This document shows positions 1-11,029 of a stretch of 64,000 bases of DNA, in pieces. A program made the translations under genes and the position numbers. Source of the stretch: Cordilura impudica (lineage: Eukaryota; Arthropoda; Insecta; Diptera; Scathophagidae); assembly GCA_963682025.1 (NCBI GenBank), contig OY821519.1, positions 136,257,094 to 136,321,093 on the forward strand. Reading direction: 5' to 3'. Every line of letters starts with the position of its first letter. Positions within the stretch are counted from its first letter, which is position 1. The notes beneath the pieces were generated by a model, which worked only from the letters and a program-made list of their open reading frames with translations, did not search any database and was not told the DNA's origin.

Positions 1-21
1 TTTTGTGGTAATAGATTATTT

Positions 22-580
22 TTATACCCTCCACATCTCAGTGGCAGAGGGTATATATAGGTTTGTCATTCCGTTTGTAACGCATCGAAAAACTAATTTC
101 CGACCCAATAAAGTATATATATTCTTGATCCTTATCACAGCTCGAGTCGATATAGCGATGTCCGTCTGTCCGTCTGTCCGTCTGTCCGTCTGTCCGTCTG
201 TCCGTCTGTCCGTGTGTCTGTTGAAATCACGCTCATTCAAAAAAAAAAGCATTTACTTAGGTCAGGTTACGAAAAAATTATTTGCCATAATTCCCACCAG
301 GTTGGTATTGAAATCGGAGTAAATCGGGAGCCTCTGCGCTGAGAAATGAACAAAAGTTTATAGATACCTCTAAAAAAAACATGAAACCTAGTGTTTTCTT
401 GTAATAGTTTAGTGGTTGAACATACAACAACATAAAAAAAGCCACAAAAAAAATGTGATTCATACATATTAACAATAACAAGAACACAACTACCATGAGC
501 TATGTTATTAGTATTGCCACAAACCGAGGTGGAGGGTATCAAAGATTCGGCACAGCCGAATTTAACACTCTTACTTGTTT
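22..580 (+). mobile_element. HINE/mini-me-like non-autonomous Helentron, copy B1
   Basis: Non-coding element with the layout known for dipteran mini-me/DINE-1 repeats and non-autonomous Helentrons. It opens with ATACCCTCCAC (24-34), which returns inverted as GTGGAGGGTAT (529-539). Between these lie a short TA run, the mini-me core (TTCTTGATCC followed by GTCGATATAGCGATG) and a (GTCCGTCT)n run. After the right inverted repeat come a hairpin, TTCGGCACAGCCGAA (546-560), and the terminus CTTACTTGTTT. Related copies (called family B here) lie near 11.5, 17.1, 21.8, 24.5-25.3, 36.2 and 55.5 kb. It sits at the downstream end of the hAT pseudogene that occupies 0.6-6.1 kb. No protein is encoded; the open frames across the GTCY run are a by-product of the repeat. 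Confidence 0.8.
160..212. repeat. (GTCCGTCT)n microsatellite inside HINE B1
   Basis: About 13 tandem GTCY tetramers (GTCC and GTCT mixed), directly after the mini-me core. This proto-microsatellite is a diagnostic internal part of mini-me elements. Confidence 0.9.
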
Positions 581-764
581 TTATTAAAAAAAACAAATTT
601 ATCAAAATATGCTTGAAATCAAATAAAAAAATTCACAGTTAAATAAATAAATTAAGAATAATTAAAGAATGAACATTTTTATTATTATTTGCAAAAAATA
701 TATAGATATCATTATTAATGAGATATCTTATATTGTGTGCTGGATGATAAATATTTTATGTGTG

Positions 765-2090
765 ACTCATAACTCGTCTTTTTCTATTTCTCATTTTTGA
801 TTTAATAAACTTCTTCGAAGAAAACACTGTTTCACAAGAATAAGCAGATGAAGAAATTGTTAAAATAACCACTGCTATTCTTTTAAGGTAAGAAAAATTT
901 TCTGGAATTGATTTCCAGTTGTTAATATTTTATTTTCAGCATTTCTGTGGACTGCTGAAATTAATCGATTGCGTTCTATTTCTTCCAGAATTATTCTTAA
1001 ATTTATATATTTTTGTTTCCATATAGAACTAGATTCAAAATCTACCAATTGCATTTCGAAATCCTCTAAATTAGTGAACTCATAAATCGTTAATTCGTAT
1101 GTATGTATGCGTAAATGGACGAATAATAAATTGTTAAGCTTCTTTAAATTGTCGAAATTATATAAATCTTGTCGAAAATTGTTCAGTTGTAGCCCCTAAA
1201 ATCCATCTAAAGTCCATCATATTTTATTTTTTAATCATATTTTTTTGATATTTGCTCTCATTATATCTAATTTAAAAGTTTTTAGCTTAGCTTCAAATGC
1301 TTTTATAAGATTAAACATAATATCAATAGTTTTACCATAACCTTGTAATTTTAAATTGAGCTCATTCATATGACCACAAAAATACGGAAAATTCATTAAT
1401 CTTGATGTTCGCTCAAACCCGGCTGACTCCATATACTGAATTTGTTTTCGATCATTTAAAAACATTCGAAATTCATTCAGAAACTCGAAGAAACTGTGAA
1501 GTACTTTGCCGCGATAATAAAGGCCCAAATAGACGACACAAAATGATTGCGCACAATCGTGTTTGCGCAAAAGCTAAAATAGATATACACTACACAAAAT
1601 TCATTAGCACAAGCATAGAATTTTAGTTTGGTTTTTTTAATTTGTATTTTATATGCTTTTTTCTGTATTCGTCGATAAATTCTTCACCAAAAATTTTTTT
1701 CCGTAATTTTTCTAAACGTACACTACGTCAATTTCTTATTATTGTTCTTTATTTTATTTCTTTTTTTCTTCCGTCTGTGTTGACAATGTAAGATGTTTCA
1801 AAAAGTGGCAATTTCGTATGGGGAATTTCCTATACACTACACGAAACTGTTGCGCAAAATTCCAAAAAATTAAATCGATTTGATTTTTGCACACTTTTGC
1901 GCAAACATGAAAAACACCCCTATACACTACACAAAACTTTGCGCAAACACGATTTTACGCAATCATTTTGTGTAGTCTATTTGGGCCTTAAGCCAACGAA
2001 CATTATTAAATATATTTAACCATTGGACACCGAGTTGACTTAATTTTAAAAAGATGCGAAGGCCCCTGCAGCCAGTTTACCCTCCAATAT
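765..2090 (-). pseudogene. hAT transposase, C-terminal half (broken, split by MITE D)
   Basis: Continues the hAT gene across two insertions. NNVRWL is encoded just left of the long-repeat element (near 1995-2010); RGKVLHSFFEFLNEF resumes left of MITE D (about 1470-1516), matching the hAT pattern 'VRWLSRGKVL-RFFEL'. Then come NELNLKLQGYGKTI and FEMQLVDFESSSIW. At about 770-890 the dimerisation domain is readable (ISSSAYSCETVFSS, FIKSKMRNRK), corresponding to the conserved 'STYLCEQLFS-MK-IKS-YRNRL' of hAT proteins. At least one frameshift lies at the MITE junction and stops occur elsewhere. Confidence 0.75.
1521..1988. mobile_element. MITE D, PIF/Harbinger-type, TAA target duplication
   Basis: A 468-bp element flanked by direct TAA (1518-1520 and 1989-1991). 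Its ends are inverted copies: AGGCCCAAATAGAC at the left and GTCTATTTGGGCCT at the right, and the similarity runs on inward for about 50 bp, including TTTGCGCAAACACG. A 3-bp TAA/TTA duplication is the hallmark of PIF/Harbinger transposition. It splits the hAT reading frame, so it came after hAT. No transposase inside. Confidence 0.85.
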
Positions 2091-4836
2091 ATGGGGGATT
2101 TCATGTCAAGTGCACCAACTTTTGAAACCGATGTCTTCCGATCGAGATGAAACTTGCACCAAGGTTAGTCCTATTGGATAGTAGTTTAGACACAATTTTT
2201 CAACAAGATCGCTCCAGATCTCTCTAGTTAGAGGGGATCAAAATTTGACATTTTGGCCAAACAGGTGTTTTTTCTCATCCATGTAACTTATTACCTATTG
2301 TTCCTAGAAAATTTTCTCCCAAATAGTTTAGATAACTATTTCTTCAATATTTCGGAAAAAATACTTTAAAAAAAAAAATTTGTAGACTTTTTTTTTGCTA
2401 AATTAAAGCATTTTTTGCCTTTTTTTTCATAAAGGGCATTTTTTTTTCATAAGAAAGCTTAGGATTTTTCCTTTAAGAGCTTTTTGGTCGCTTAGTGGAA
2501 TGGGAGTGGGATATCTATCAAAATAAATGTTTAGTAACTCAAGACAACGGTTTTTCAATTTTTCACAAATGCACTATTTTGAATTTTTTCCGATTTGTGT
2601 CTAAAACCTTACAAATAAAACTTATACTGAGAAACTAGACAAACTAAACTTTCCGAAGGTATGTAACATACCTTCATAACATAACAGAAGAAAATGGTTA
2701 TCTGTAACCTGCAAGAGTTATTTGCAACATTTTAATCTGAAGACGAGGATGTTAGAATTGGCTTCACGAAATTAACCCAAATGAGGCCAAAATATTGCGT
2801 TTTGGCAGAAAGCAGCGGAACTCACACAGTATGCGTTTGCATTTACCGTGAAAATGTTAAACTGATGTTGAAGGAAATCAACTTAAAGTATTTAACAGAT
2901 GATTCGGCAGAAGATTTACACGATTACCGCGATTGTCTTAAATTGACTATGTGTCCTAATGCAACAACTTCTTGCCACTTAGGTGAATGTACCAATGGCC
3001 CGAAAACCACATTCATCAAAGAAAATTTAATCAACTCTTTAGATCGAGAATATATAGAGGAGGTCAAATTTGATTCTTGGATGCACATTGAAAACCATCA
3101 TTTTAAACGTGGATGATTTTGTGGAAGAAATGTGTACAGGATTGCTAAACTTGAGAAACCATGACTTTTTAGTCAAAGAGCAATGGTCATTCTTCAAGGA
3201 TTTGAATTTACATTTGAAGTCTGGTGAGTTCGTTATTTCATATGATTTCGCAGAAAACTATAAATATGTTCTTCAGGATGCCATACAAGCATTCCACTTC
3301 AATAACGACCAAGCAACTATATTCACAGTAGTTATTTACTACATGAAAGATGAAAAACTGGAACACAAAAGTATGGCAATCATATCCGACGATTTAAAAC
3401 ATGATACCGTTGCAGTTTGTGAGTACCAGAAGATGATACTAAAATATCTAAATCTAAATTTACAGTAGAGAAGGTATACTACGTTTTGGGCGTAGCTCGT
3501 CAACATTTTAAAAACAAAAGTAGCTTCGCAAATCTTATGGCTCATGAAAAAGATTTTGGAATGCCAGCTGACTGGCATTTTCATCCTACTGCTCATGGTA
3601 AAGGAGCATGTGATGGTATTGGAGCAAACCTTAAAAGAAATGCAGCGAAGTATAGCCTCCAGTGCTCTCATCAAGATCGCATCTTAGATGCGACTGCTTT
3701 ATTCCATTGGGCAAAGAGTTATTGTAAAGAAACTAAAATAGTTTTTAGTAGCAAAGAGGATCATCAGGAAACATTGAAAACACTGAAGAGCAGATTCGAT
3801 GCTGCGGTAACAATCGATGACACCGCTCAATACCATGCTTTTATACCGCTTGTCGATGGAAGACCCAAGTTGAAAAAGTTTTCTGCTTCTATTCAATGCG
3901 ATTTCTTTCCAAAGACAACAAATAAACCAGCAGCGAAATCAACAGCTGAACCTAGTAACGCCAAGAAAGGATTGACAAAAAAACGCAGTAAATAAAGGCA
4001 ACAAAAAAGCTGGATGAAAGACTGGGTATTTAAAAATTTACAAGACTTAAATACTTCATCAGCTACAATAAATTAAGTATAAAAATAGTTATGATATAAA
4101 TGGATCTAATGCAATTAAGATTAAATTTTAATAAATTATTTATCTTTTTATTTTTAATATTATTATTATTATACATTAATTTAATTATTATTAAAAATAA
4201 ATAAAAAATAATAATTTTTCAACATTTCTATAGAAAAAAAGCGATTTTTTCCTGAGTTTAACATATTCTGAGTATTGCAGTATCGAGGGTATAAAATTTT
4301 AGTTTGGTATGTTATATACCTTCGGAAAGTTTAGTTTGTCTAGTTTCTCAGTATAAGTTTTATTTGTAAAGGTTTAGACACAAATAGGAAAAAATTCAAA
4401 ATAGTGCATTTGTGAAAAATTGAAAAACCGTTGTCTTGAGTTACAAAACATTTATTTTGATAGATATCCCACTCCCATCCCACTCTTAAAGGAAAAATCC
4501 TAAGCTTTCTTATGAAAAAAAAAATGCCCTTTTTGAAAAAAAGGCAAAAATGTTTTAATTTAGCAAAAATAAAGTCTACAAATTTTTTTTTAAGTATTTT
4601 TTTCCGAAATATTGAAGAAATAGCTATCTAAACTCTTTGGGAGAAAATTTCCTAAGAACAAAAGGTAATAAGTTACATGAATGAGAAAAAACACCTGTTT
4701 GGCCAAAATGTCATATTTTGATCCCCTCTAACTCAGAGAGGTCTGGACCGATCTTGTTGAAGAATTGGTGCAAATTTCATCCCGATCGGAAGACATAGGT
4801 TTCAAAAGTTGGTGCACTTGACATGAAATCCCCCAT
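2091..4836 (+). mobile_element. DNA transposon with ~0.55-kb terminal inverted repeats
   Basis: 2746-bp element. The left arm (2091-2672) and the right arm (4306-4836) are inverted copies at roughly 90% by eye; both begin ATGGGGGATTTCATGTCAAG and end inside with TTTCCGAAGGTAT. The right arm has a deletion of about 40 bp relative to the left. Between the arms is a decayed transposase-like gene on the plus strand. Flanks carry ATAT on both sides, so a 4-bp (ATAT) or 2-bp (TA) duplication is possible but cannot be decided. It is inserted inside the hAT pseudogene. I cannot place it in a named superfamily with confidence. Confidence 0.8.
2752..3995 (+). pseudogene. DDE-type transposase-like gene of unplaced family, frameshifted
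   Basis: Three successive open pieces (2752-3116, about 3105-3468, about 3466-3995) in different frames form one protein. Recognisable parts, in order: RPKYCVLAESSGTHTVCVC; a cysteine-rich stretch (C-x-N-A-T-T-S-C-H-L-G-E-C); DLNLHLKSGEFVISYDFAEN; SMAIISDDLKHDT; then NLMAHEKDFGMPADWHFH and THGK-like AHGKGACDGIGANLKR. Proteins with the 'DFAENY ... H-GKG-CDG-G--KR' arrangement are widespread in arthropod genomes and behave like transposases. At 3474-3500 the usual Y-F-S-D-G-A motif reads YYVLGVA, so a likely catalytic Asp is lost. Two frameshifts plus this loss mean it is inactive. Family name not assigned. Confidence 0.6.
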
Positions 4837-4879
4837 ATATATTATGTAAATTCGTTTTACTTTCAATAAATTAAAAATA

Positions 4880-5680
4880 AAAGTTTCATCATATCTTCAA
4901 CTATTTTAAAACCGTTTTTATCACACAGAGCTTCCTGGTGCCATGAAAACCCAATAGTGAATGTCCAACACATTTTGCAAATAAATTTACAAATCCTGCT
5001 TCTTTATCAATCATACTGGGTGCACCATCCATTGCAAATATCCATCCCTTTGGACGATCTTAGTAACAATACCAAATTTATCAATTCTTTCCTTATTTCA
5101 TTGCCAACAAAATAGCTAACAATAATAGCTAATCGTGCCGAAACAGTGATGTTGGTGTTTCATCAAGACAAATTGATATAAAATCACATAACTTTGTATC
5201 TGATTTTTGTTGTTTTTTTACATTTATACTTATTTCAGAATTCTATCTTTTATTGTATTTTGAGCAATAGGCAATTCTTTTATTCGTTGAATTATTTTAT
5301 CTTTATTTGCAAAATCCACAAAGAGAAATGGTACACATCTAGCGATGCATTCTTAATCTCTGAACGGGCAGCATTTAATTGGAGCTTTCGACTACAGATT
5401 TTTGTTTTTAAAATATCGTAAAATATGAGGTTTTTGTTCATCTTTGTTTTTCCCAAGAAACCACTTGTGTACTGTGCCATTGTGTCTCTTTACAGATGAT
5501 GTTATACACGCCACTGACACAGAACATATGTAGCTCACATGTAGCTTTATCACCTTTTTTAATAACACCATACATTTCGGTCCACCAATTCTGAAACTGT
5601 ATGCTGGAATTACTGCTACCAGCTTCGAGAAATTTTTGGTTCTTATTCGGAACTGCAATTTTTGTAATTTTACTGAAATT
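4880..5680 (-). pseudogene. hAT transposase, N-terminal half (broken)
   Basis: Minus-strand fragments in shifting frames. From the start: a stretch around 5490-5600 resembling a BED-type zinc finger (includes KRHNGTVH), then SICLDETP near 5155-5180 matching the hAT 'L-DE-T' region, then DGAPSMIDKEAGFVNLF at about 4980-5029. DGAPSM is the classic hAT catalytic-core motif. It continues into a H-x-L-C type stretch before being cut by the insertion that ends at 4836. Several stops and frameshifts show it is dead. The nearest relatives are the ZBED/SCAND3/GTF2I-like group of hAT proteins. Confidence 0.75.
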
Positions 5681-6145
5681 TAAATAAAATTACACAGTTT
5701 TCAATATAAGAAAGATATAACAATTAAAATAGTGTACATACCAATTAATATTTAAATTATACTTCACTTCTGCCTTTCACTTTTCTCTATAAATTTCTAA
5801 TCGAATTAAAAGATCTTTTAGTTACTCGTAACTGAAAAGCTTCAAAGCAACGGTTCTTGTAGAATACACATGTATTTAAGTAGGCTTTGCATAATAAACT
5901 CAAACGTTGTTCTTAGAATTACAACAGAAATTGTATTATTGTTATTTTTCTATGCGTTGCGATGCATAAATATAAATTTTAAAATTGCATTAATATCGAA
6001 AAAAATGTGAACAAATCTAAAAAAATATGAAATAAAAACAATATTCCATTTTTGTAAAAAAAAAAAATTCTAAAATCGTAAAAAATCCGAGGGTCGCCAA
6101 AAATCTCTCACGAGTGATACGCGTGTCATAGGTTCGCCATCACTG

Positions 6146-7336
6146 GTCTAGATTTTTGCAAATACATATCAAAAAAAAAATATTGTCTGCAAATAAGCAG
6201 ACAGCTTTTTTATTGTTTAAGCTTCTATCGAAATATAATGTTTAGTACATATAACGCCAGGATTGCCAGTTTTTAATGGTTAAATAAGACGTGAAGAAAA
6301 ATTTATGGAAATATGTGTAATATAACCAGGAGTTCACAAAATATAAAATATTATTATTATCCCAACTATTAGCGACAAAAAAAATAAATAACGAATAAAA
6401 ATACTTGATGAATTTACGTAAAACAATTTCATTTTTTTGTGTTTACGTACTAAAGATAAAGCAAAGATAATTAAAAAATACTTTTGATTTTGTCTGTTGC
6501 ATGCCTGTGGAACGGAACCATGTTTTATGTTATTGTGCTGCACATAAATAGTTAGGTCCAAAACATGACTGGATTATATCACAAAACTTTATTATATTTG
6601 ACTAGTTTTCACGACAAATGAACTCCCAAAAATTTTCCTCTAATGGTTTATTTATTTTTCTTGATTTATTTTTGAACACATCTTTTTATAATTTCAGAAA
6701 TTTTTTTCCCAGTAGAAGTTGAATTTCTAAAATTATTGTATCTAATGTCAAAATCTTCCATAACATATTCAATATTTACTCTGTTCTTGTAAAAAGTGGA
6801 AAACTACATTTTCCTAATTATGAATTGGAATAGCTTGTTTTCAATGATTAATTTCGAGTTTAGTGGGCTCATTTTATAAATCGTTATGATGTGAATTAAA
6901 GCTTTAAAGTATGATGTGAATTCAAAATTAATTCAACTGGTTGCTTACGTTACATTGAACATAATTTTTATATTTATTTAATACATACTTTTACTGTATG
7001 CCAATATAAAAATCATATATGTATAGTCGTATATGTATGTCATATATATGTATTTAAAAAATAAATAAATAAAATAAAAATAATTAATTTAATTTTAATG
7101 TAAAGAATAAAAATAGTGTGGCAAAACACCAGAAAAGTATGCACAACTGATTTTTTGGCAATTTTCTTCAAGGAAATGTCTATTTCAAAAATATTTCGAT
7201 CTGCCGAGAAAGGCCAAAAAATCTGTCAAACCTGCTTAATAATAAATTTAAAGCTTTTGCCTTCTTAGTTAACACTTTGTTTTTTCTCCCTTCTCTTCTC
7301 TCTTCAACGAAACAAGCCGTATGATTAACTAATAAA
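6146..7336. other. AT-rich stretch without recognised gene
   Basis: About 1.2 kb between two hAT elements. A small perfect hairpin, GTCTGC-n-GCAGAC, occurs near 6185-6201. The only longer open frame (6334-6561, minus) has no recognisable motif. Confidence 0.5.
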
Positions 7337-8298
7337 CAGGGTTGTCAATCCAGTGCCTTTAGCACTGTTTTTAGTACTTTTTAAAATTAGTGCTTTAACT
7401 TAGTGTTTTTTAACATTAGAGACACGTAATCTTTAATTTGCCGTTAATCTCACAAGTCGAATCTAATGTTGAAATTTTGTCAAGTATTGAAAATGTATGC
7501 GAGTGATCCACCCGATGAAATGCAAAATGTTGAATTCACAATTGAATTTTGGAATGAAGTGAAATCATATAAGCATGCATCTGTTTTAAATACATTTGAA
7601 GCTTTAGCTATTATAGCTATTAATCTTTTAACGCTCCGTTATTGAAACGTTGAAGTTGAAAGAGTTTTTACCAACATGAACCTTTTCAAATCCAAAATAA
7701 GAAATCGAATATCATTACATTCAGTTAATGCTTTACTTCACATTCAAAATATAATGAAAAGGGATAATTTCTTTCGCGAAATATATCAAATACCTGATGA
7801 AGTAAACGTTTTATTTAATAGTAATGATGGCAAAATATCAGAATTTGAAATTAAACCCTTTTTATGGCAGACTGAAAGTGATGATGAGAAAACAATAGAC
7901 TTTAATATAAGTATCTGATATTTTTTAAATTAAAAATGTAAATTTAAAATAATTATTTTACATATAATACAAAGAATTTTTCTTAAATTTTTCTCTTTCA
8001 CAAGAGAAATAATTTTTTTATTCGAGGATTCACAGAAAATATACTTTCCTTTACTTTTTCTTCTGTTTTATGCATTATTCTATTTGAATTAATAATTTTA
8101 AAATTTATAAATGAGAATCCTTAAAAATAATGAAATCAAGCTAAATTGAATTATCCGGATACTCTCATCCCCAAGCATTCAGGATAACAGGGGCTTTACT
8201 ATAAAAGGCAGAAATAAAAATTGGAAATTTAGTGCTTTTTTGAAAATTACGCTTTTTCAGTTTTGGAGCTTTTTGATATTTGGAAGTTGGCATCCCTG
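7337..8298 (+). mobile_element. Internally deleted hAT transposon with terminal repeats and 8-bp duplication
   Basis: 962-bp element. The left end CAGGGTTGTCAATCC and the right end (minus-strand reading CAGGGATGCCAACTTCC) form imperfect terminal inverted repeats of hAT type. Flanks are CTAATAAA (7329-7336) and CTTATAAA (8299-8306), matching at 7 of 8 positions, as expected for an old 8-bp hAT target duplication. Only the C-terminal part of the transposase remains inside. It is a different hAT lineage from the 0.6-6.1 kb element. Confidence 0.8.
7540..7918 (+). pseudogene. hAT transposase C-terminal dimerisation region
   Basis: Reads FWNEVKSYKHAS, then NTFEALAIIAINLLTL, then, after a stop, VEVERVFTNMNLFKSK and IRNRISLHSVNALLHI, ending at a stop at 7918. 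This matches the conserved hAT C-terminus 'F--L---AL-LL-LPYSNAEVERVFS-MN-IK-KLRNRM---S-NALL-I'. The in-frame stop before VEVERVF and the absence of the catalytic core make it a pseudogene. Confidence 0.8.
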
Positions 8299-8306
8299 CT
8301 TATAAA

Positions 8307-9169
8307 CTTTCATTTAAGAAATGAGCTTTTAAGAAAAACAATAACAAAACAAATAGTAATAGATATATTAGTAATTTAAATTATAGAAAATAATACTCAA
8401 AAGATATAGAATGAAAGAGTCGTAACCGCTAAATAAATTCATCTATCCATTCTCTTTTCTCTATTGTCATTAAAAAGCCGTGTCGTAAAGTGCGGAGTAA
8501 CAAAAGAATTAAATATTGTGTTTTTGTGGTGTTTTATATTTTATTAAATAATAAAAAGCACTATTTTCATAACGAATAACATAATAATCGATAACGGTAA
8601 ATGAAAAAGTGCCTAAAAAATGAATTTTACTAAATAAAATTATATACTGACTACAAAATACAAATATACATATGTTAATTAACAAGAATATCAAAGATCA
8701 TTCGGTTGTTTGTTTGTTTTTTAAGTGTATAAATTAGAAAACCTTAAAAGTTTCAAAAAAGTTATAGTAATTTATTAAAAAATTTAATAAAGAGAATTAT
8801 TTTCAAGAATTTCGCTTGTATGTTTAAACAATTAAAAAACAATTGTTGGACCGGTTATTTTCCGTCCATGTCAAAAGTGACGTTCTTAATTTTATGTAAA
8901 TGACAACAAATAATTTAAAAATAAATACATATCGGTATAAAATAATAACAAATTTTATCCAAAGTAGAAGTATTAAAATGGATTTTTTTCTTTGTTAAGG
9001 TCTTTCGGGTAACTTGGCCATAATAAACAATCTTACCGTTAATTATGAAATACATATACATACACACATGTCTGTCTGTTTATCTGTTTAAATCACAATC
9101 ACGTCAACAAGAAGTTACTCAAAATTTTATATATTTTATAATATAAAAACTAATTTTTTCTTAATCATA
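8307..9169. other. AT-rich stretch without recognised gene
   Basis: About 0.86 kb of low-complexity AT-rich sequence. A weak GTCTGTCTG run near 9067-9080 may be a remnant of a mini-me element. No coding signal seen. Confidence 0.45.
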
Positions 9170-9280
9170 TACTGTGAGCGTCAAAATAAAGTAAACAACT
9201 TACCTGAAGTAATTAACACAAAATCAAAAATAAATATAAGGAATTCAAGAATTATTTAATTATAGCTGAACTCAATAAAA

Positions 9281-10047
9281 ACAAGTAAGAAAATTATAGT
9301 CGGTCTAGACCGACTATATGATACCCTATACCATGCGTTTAGAAACTCTATCTCTTAGGCCCAACTAACTGGACATAGAAAATAAGCAAAAACCAAATTT
9401 GAGTGGGATTTTTATTAATTTTTTTGGTTGCAGATATGAAAAAGTTCATATCGGATGATATATCTATATGGGGACTAGGTCCAAAAATGAACCGATCCTG
9501 ACCATGTTTGGTAAAGTGTTTTGTATTTTGCAAAAATATATACAAACAAAATTTGAGAAGAATCAGTGCAATATTTTTGTTTTTTAATAGATTTAAGTGA
9601 AGATCGGGAAGCAGCTCTATATGGGGTCAAAGGGATCATTTTTGGACTACTCATTAGTGGATGTAATGAACGCATACAAACCCAATTTGAGTAAGATCTA
9701 TATGACAATTTGGATCTTATGGCAATTTATGTCGATTTCATATGGGTAATTTGTATGGGGGCTAGGTCTGAACATGGACCGATTCTCACCAATTTCAATA
9801 GCGTTCATCCCATGGCCGATAAAAGCTTATATACCAAATTCCATCAAAATATATTCATATTTGCGACCTGCAGTTTGATTACAAGCTTTACATGGACACA
9901 CAGACGGACGGACATTGTTAAATCAACTCAGAAAGTGATTCTGATTCGATCGGTATAATTAAAGATGGGTCTAGGTCAAATAGTTTTCGTTGTTACAAAC
10001 AGCAGCACAAAGTCATTATACCCAAACCACATAGTGGTATAGGGTAT
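9281..10047 (-). mobile_element. HINE family A, copy A1
   Basis: Non-coding Helentron-like element in minus orientation. In its own direction it starts with ATACCCTATACCAC, contains a short GTCY tract, ends with the inverted TGGTATAGGGTAT, then a palindrome with core GTCGGTCTAGACCGAC (whole palindrome 22 bp, 9296-9317) and the terminus TTACTTGTT. Same organisation as family B but a different sequence. Inserted in the left IR/DR region of the Tc1 element. Confidence 0.8.
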
Positions 10048-10204
10048 AAAAACTAAAAGGAAGCACTACAAAACAGAAATAAATGCACTTTATTTAGAAA
10101 ATGACCAAATTTACGCGTCAAAAACAAGTAAACAGCTAAGAAAAGGCGACAGAACTTCAATACAAAAAGTATACTTTTTAAATTTTTTAATATTTGGTTA
10201 ATTT

Positions 10205-10255
10205 TCATTTGGCCTTAAGCCGCTTATGTAGTCTTCTAGGCAGGGACTCGACAAT
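10205..10255 (-). pseudogene. Tc1 transposase C-terminal tail
   Basis: Minus-strand IVESLPRRLHKRLKAK followed by a stop. It matches the well-known end of Tc1 transposases ('LV-SMPRR------KG'). The HINE-A2 insertion begins immediately upstream in the coding sense, cutting the gene. A possible start, MPQKKAC, lies on the other side of A2 (about 11058-11078, minus) but is too short to confirm. Confidence 0.7.
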
Positions 10256-10258
10256 TTT

Positions 10259-11029
10259 ATACCCTATACCACTATGTGGTTTGGGTATAATGACTTTGTG
10301 CTGCTGTTTGTAACAACCAAAAATATTTGACCTAGACCCATCTTTAATTATACCGATCGAATCAGAATCACTTTCTGAGTTGATTTAACAATGTCCGTCC
10401 GTCCGTCCGTCCGTCTGTGTGTCCATGTAAAGCTTGTAATCAAACTGCAGGTCGCAAATATGAATATATTTTGATGAAATTTGGTATATAAGCTTTAATC
10501 GGCCATGGGATGAAATTGGTGAGAATCGGTCCATGTTCAGACCTAGCCCCCATACAAATTACCCATATGAAATCGACATAAATTGCCATAAGATCCAAAT
10601 TGTCATATAGATCTTACTCAAATTGGGTTTGTATGCGTTCATTACATCCACTAATGAGTAGTTCAAAAATGATCCCTTTGACCCCATATAGAGCTGCTTC
10701 CCGATCTTCAGTTAAATCTATTAAAAAACAAAAATATTGCACTGATTCTTCTCAAATTTTGTTTGTACATATTTTTGCAAAATACAAGAGACTTTACCAA
10801 ATATGATCAGGATCGGTCCATTTTTGGACCTAGCCCCTTTATAGATATAGTATCCGATATGAACTTTTTTATATCTGCAGCCAAAAAAAATAATAAAAAT
10901 CCCACTCAAATTTGGTTTTTGCTTATTTTCTATGTCCAGTTAGTTGGGCCTAAGGGATAGGGTTTCTAAACGCATGGTATAGGGTATCGTATAGTTGGTC
11001 TAGACCGACTATAATTTTCTTACTTGTTT
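10259..11029 (+). mobile_element. HINE family A, copy A2 (inverted relative to A1)
   Basis: Plus-oriented copy of family A, inserted directly behind the Tc1 transposase tail. The palindrome at 10991-11012 has one mismatch (T in place of C in the left arm). Carries (GTCC)n at about 10394-10415. A1 and A2 together make a roughly 770-bp inverted repeat separated by about 210 bp. Confidence 0.8.

Larger units (their letters stand above)
590..6145 (-). mobile_element. Decayed hAT transposon (minus strand) with three later insertions
   Basis: A minus-strand hAT transposase can be followed in fragments from about 5680 down to about 765, and the right terminus at 6131-6145 reads, on the minus strand, CAGTGATGGCGAACC, a typical hAT end. 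Inserted into the element are HINE B1 near its left end, MITE D (1521-1988) and the long-inverted-repeat element (2091-4836). The coding parts flanking each insertion continue one another in order, so they were one gene. No left terminal repeat or 8-bp duplication was found; the left end has probably been lost or hidden by B1. Left boundary is approximate. Confidence 0.75.

Noticed and set aside
5..322. Open frame through the GTCCGTCT run (CPSVRLSVCPSV)
   Set aside because: Translation of a tetranucleotide microsatellite in HINE B1; same effect on the other strand.
2091..4836. Assignment to a specific superfamily (Sola, MULE, Kolobok)
   Set aside because: Target duplication length is ambiguous (TA or ATAT) and the protein motifs are known to me only from unnamed families; naming it would be a guess.
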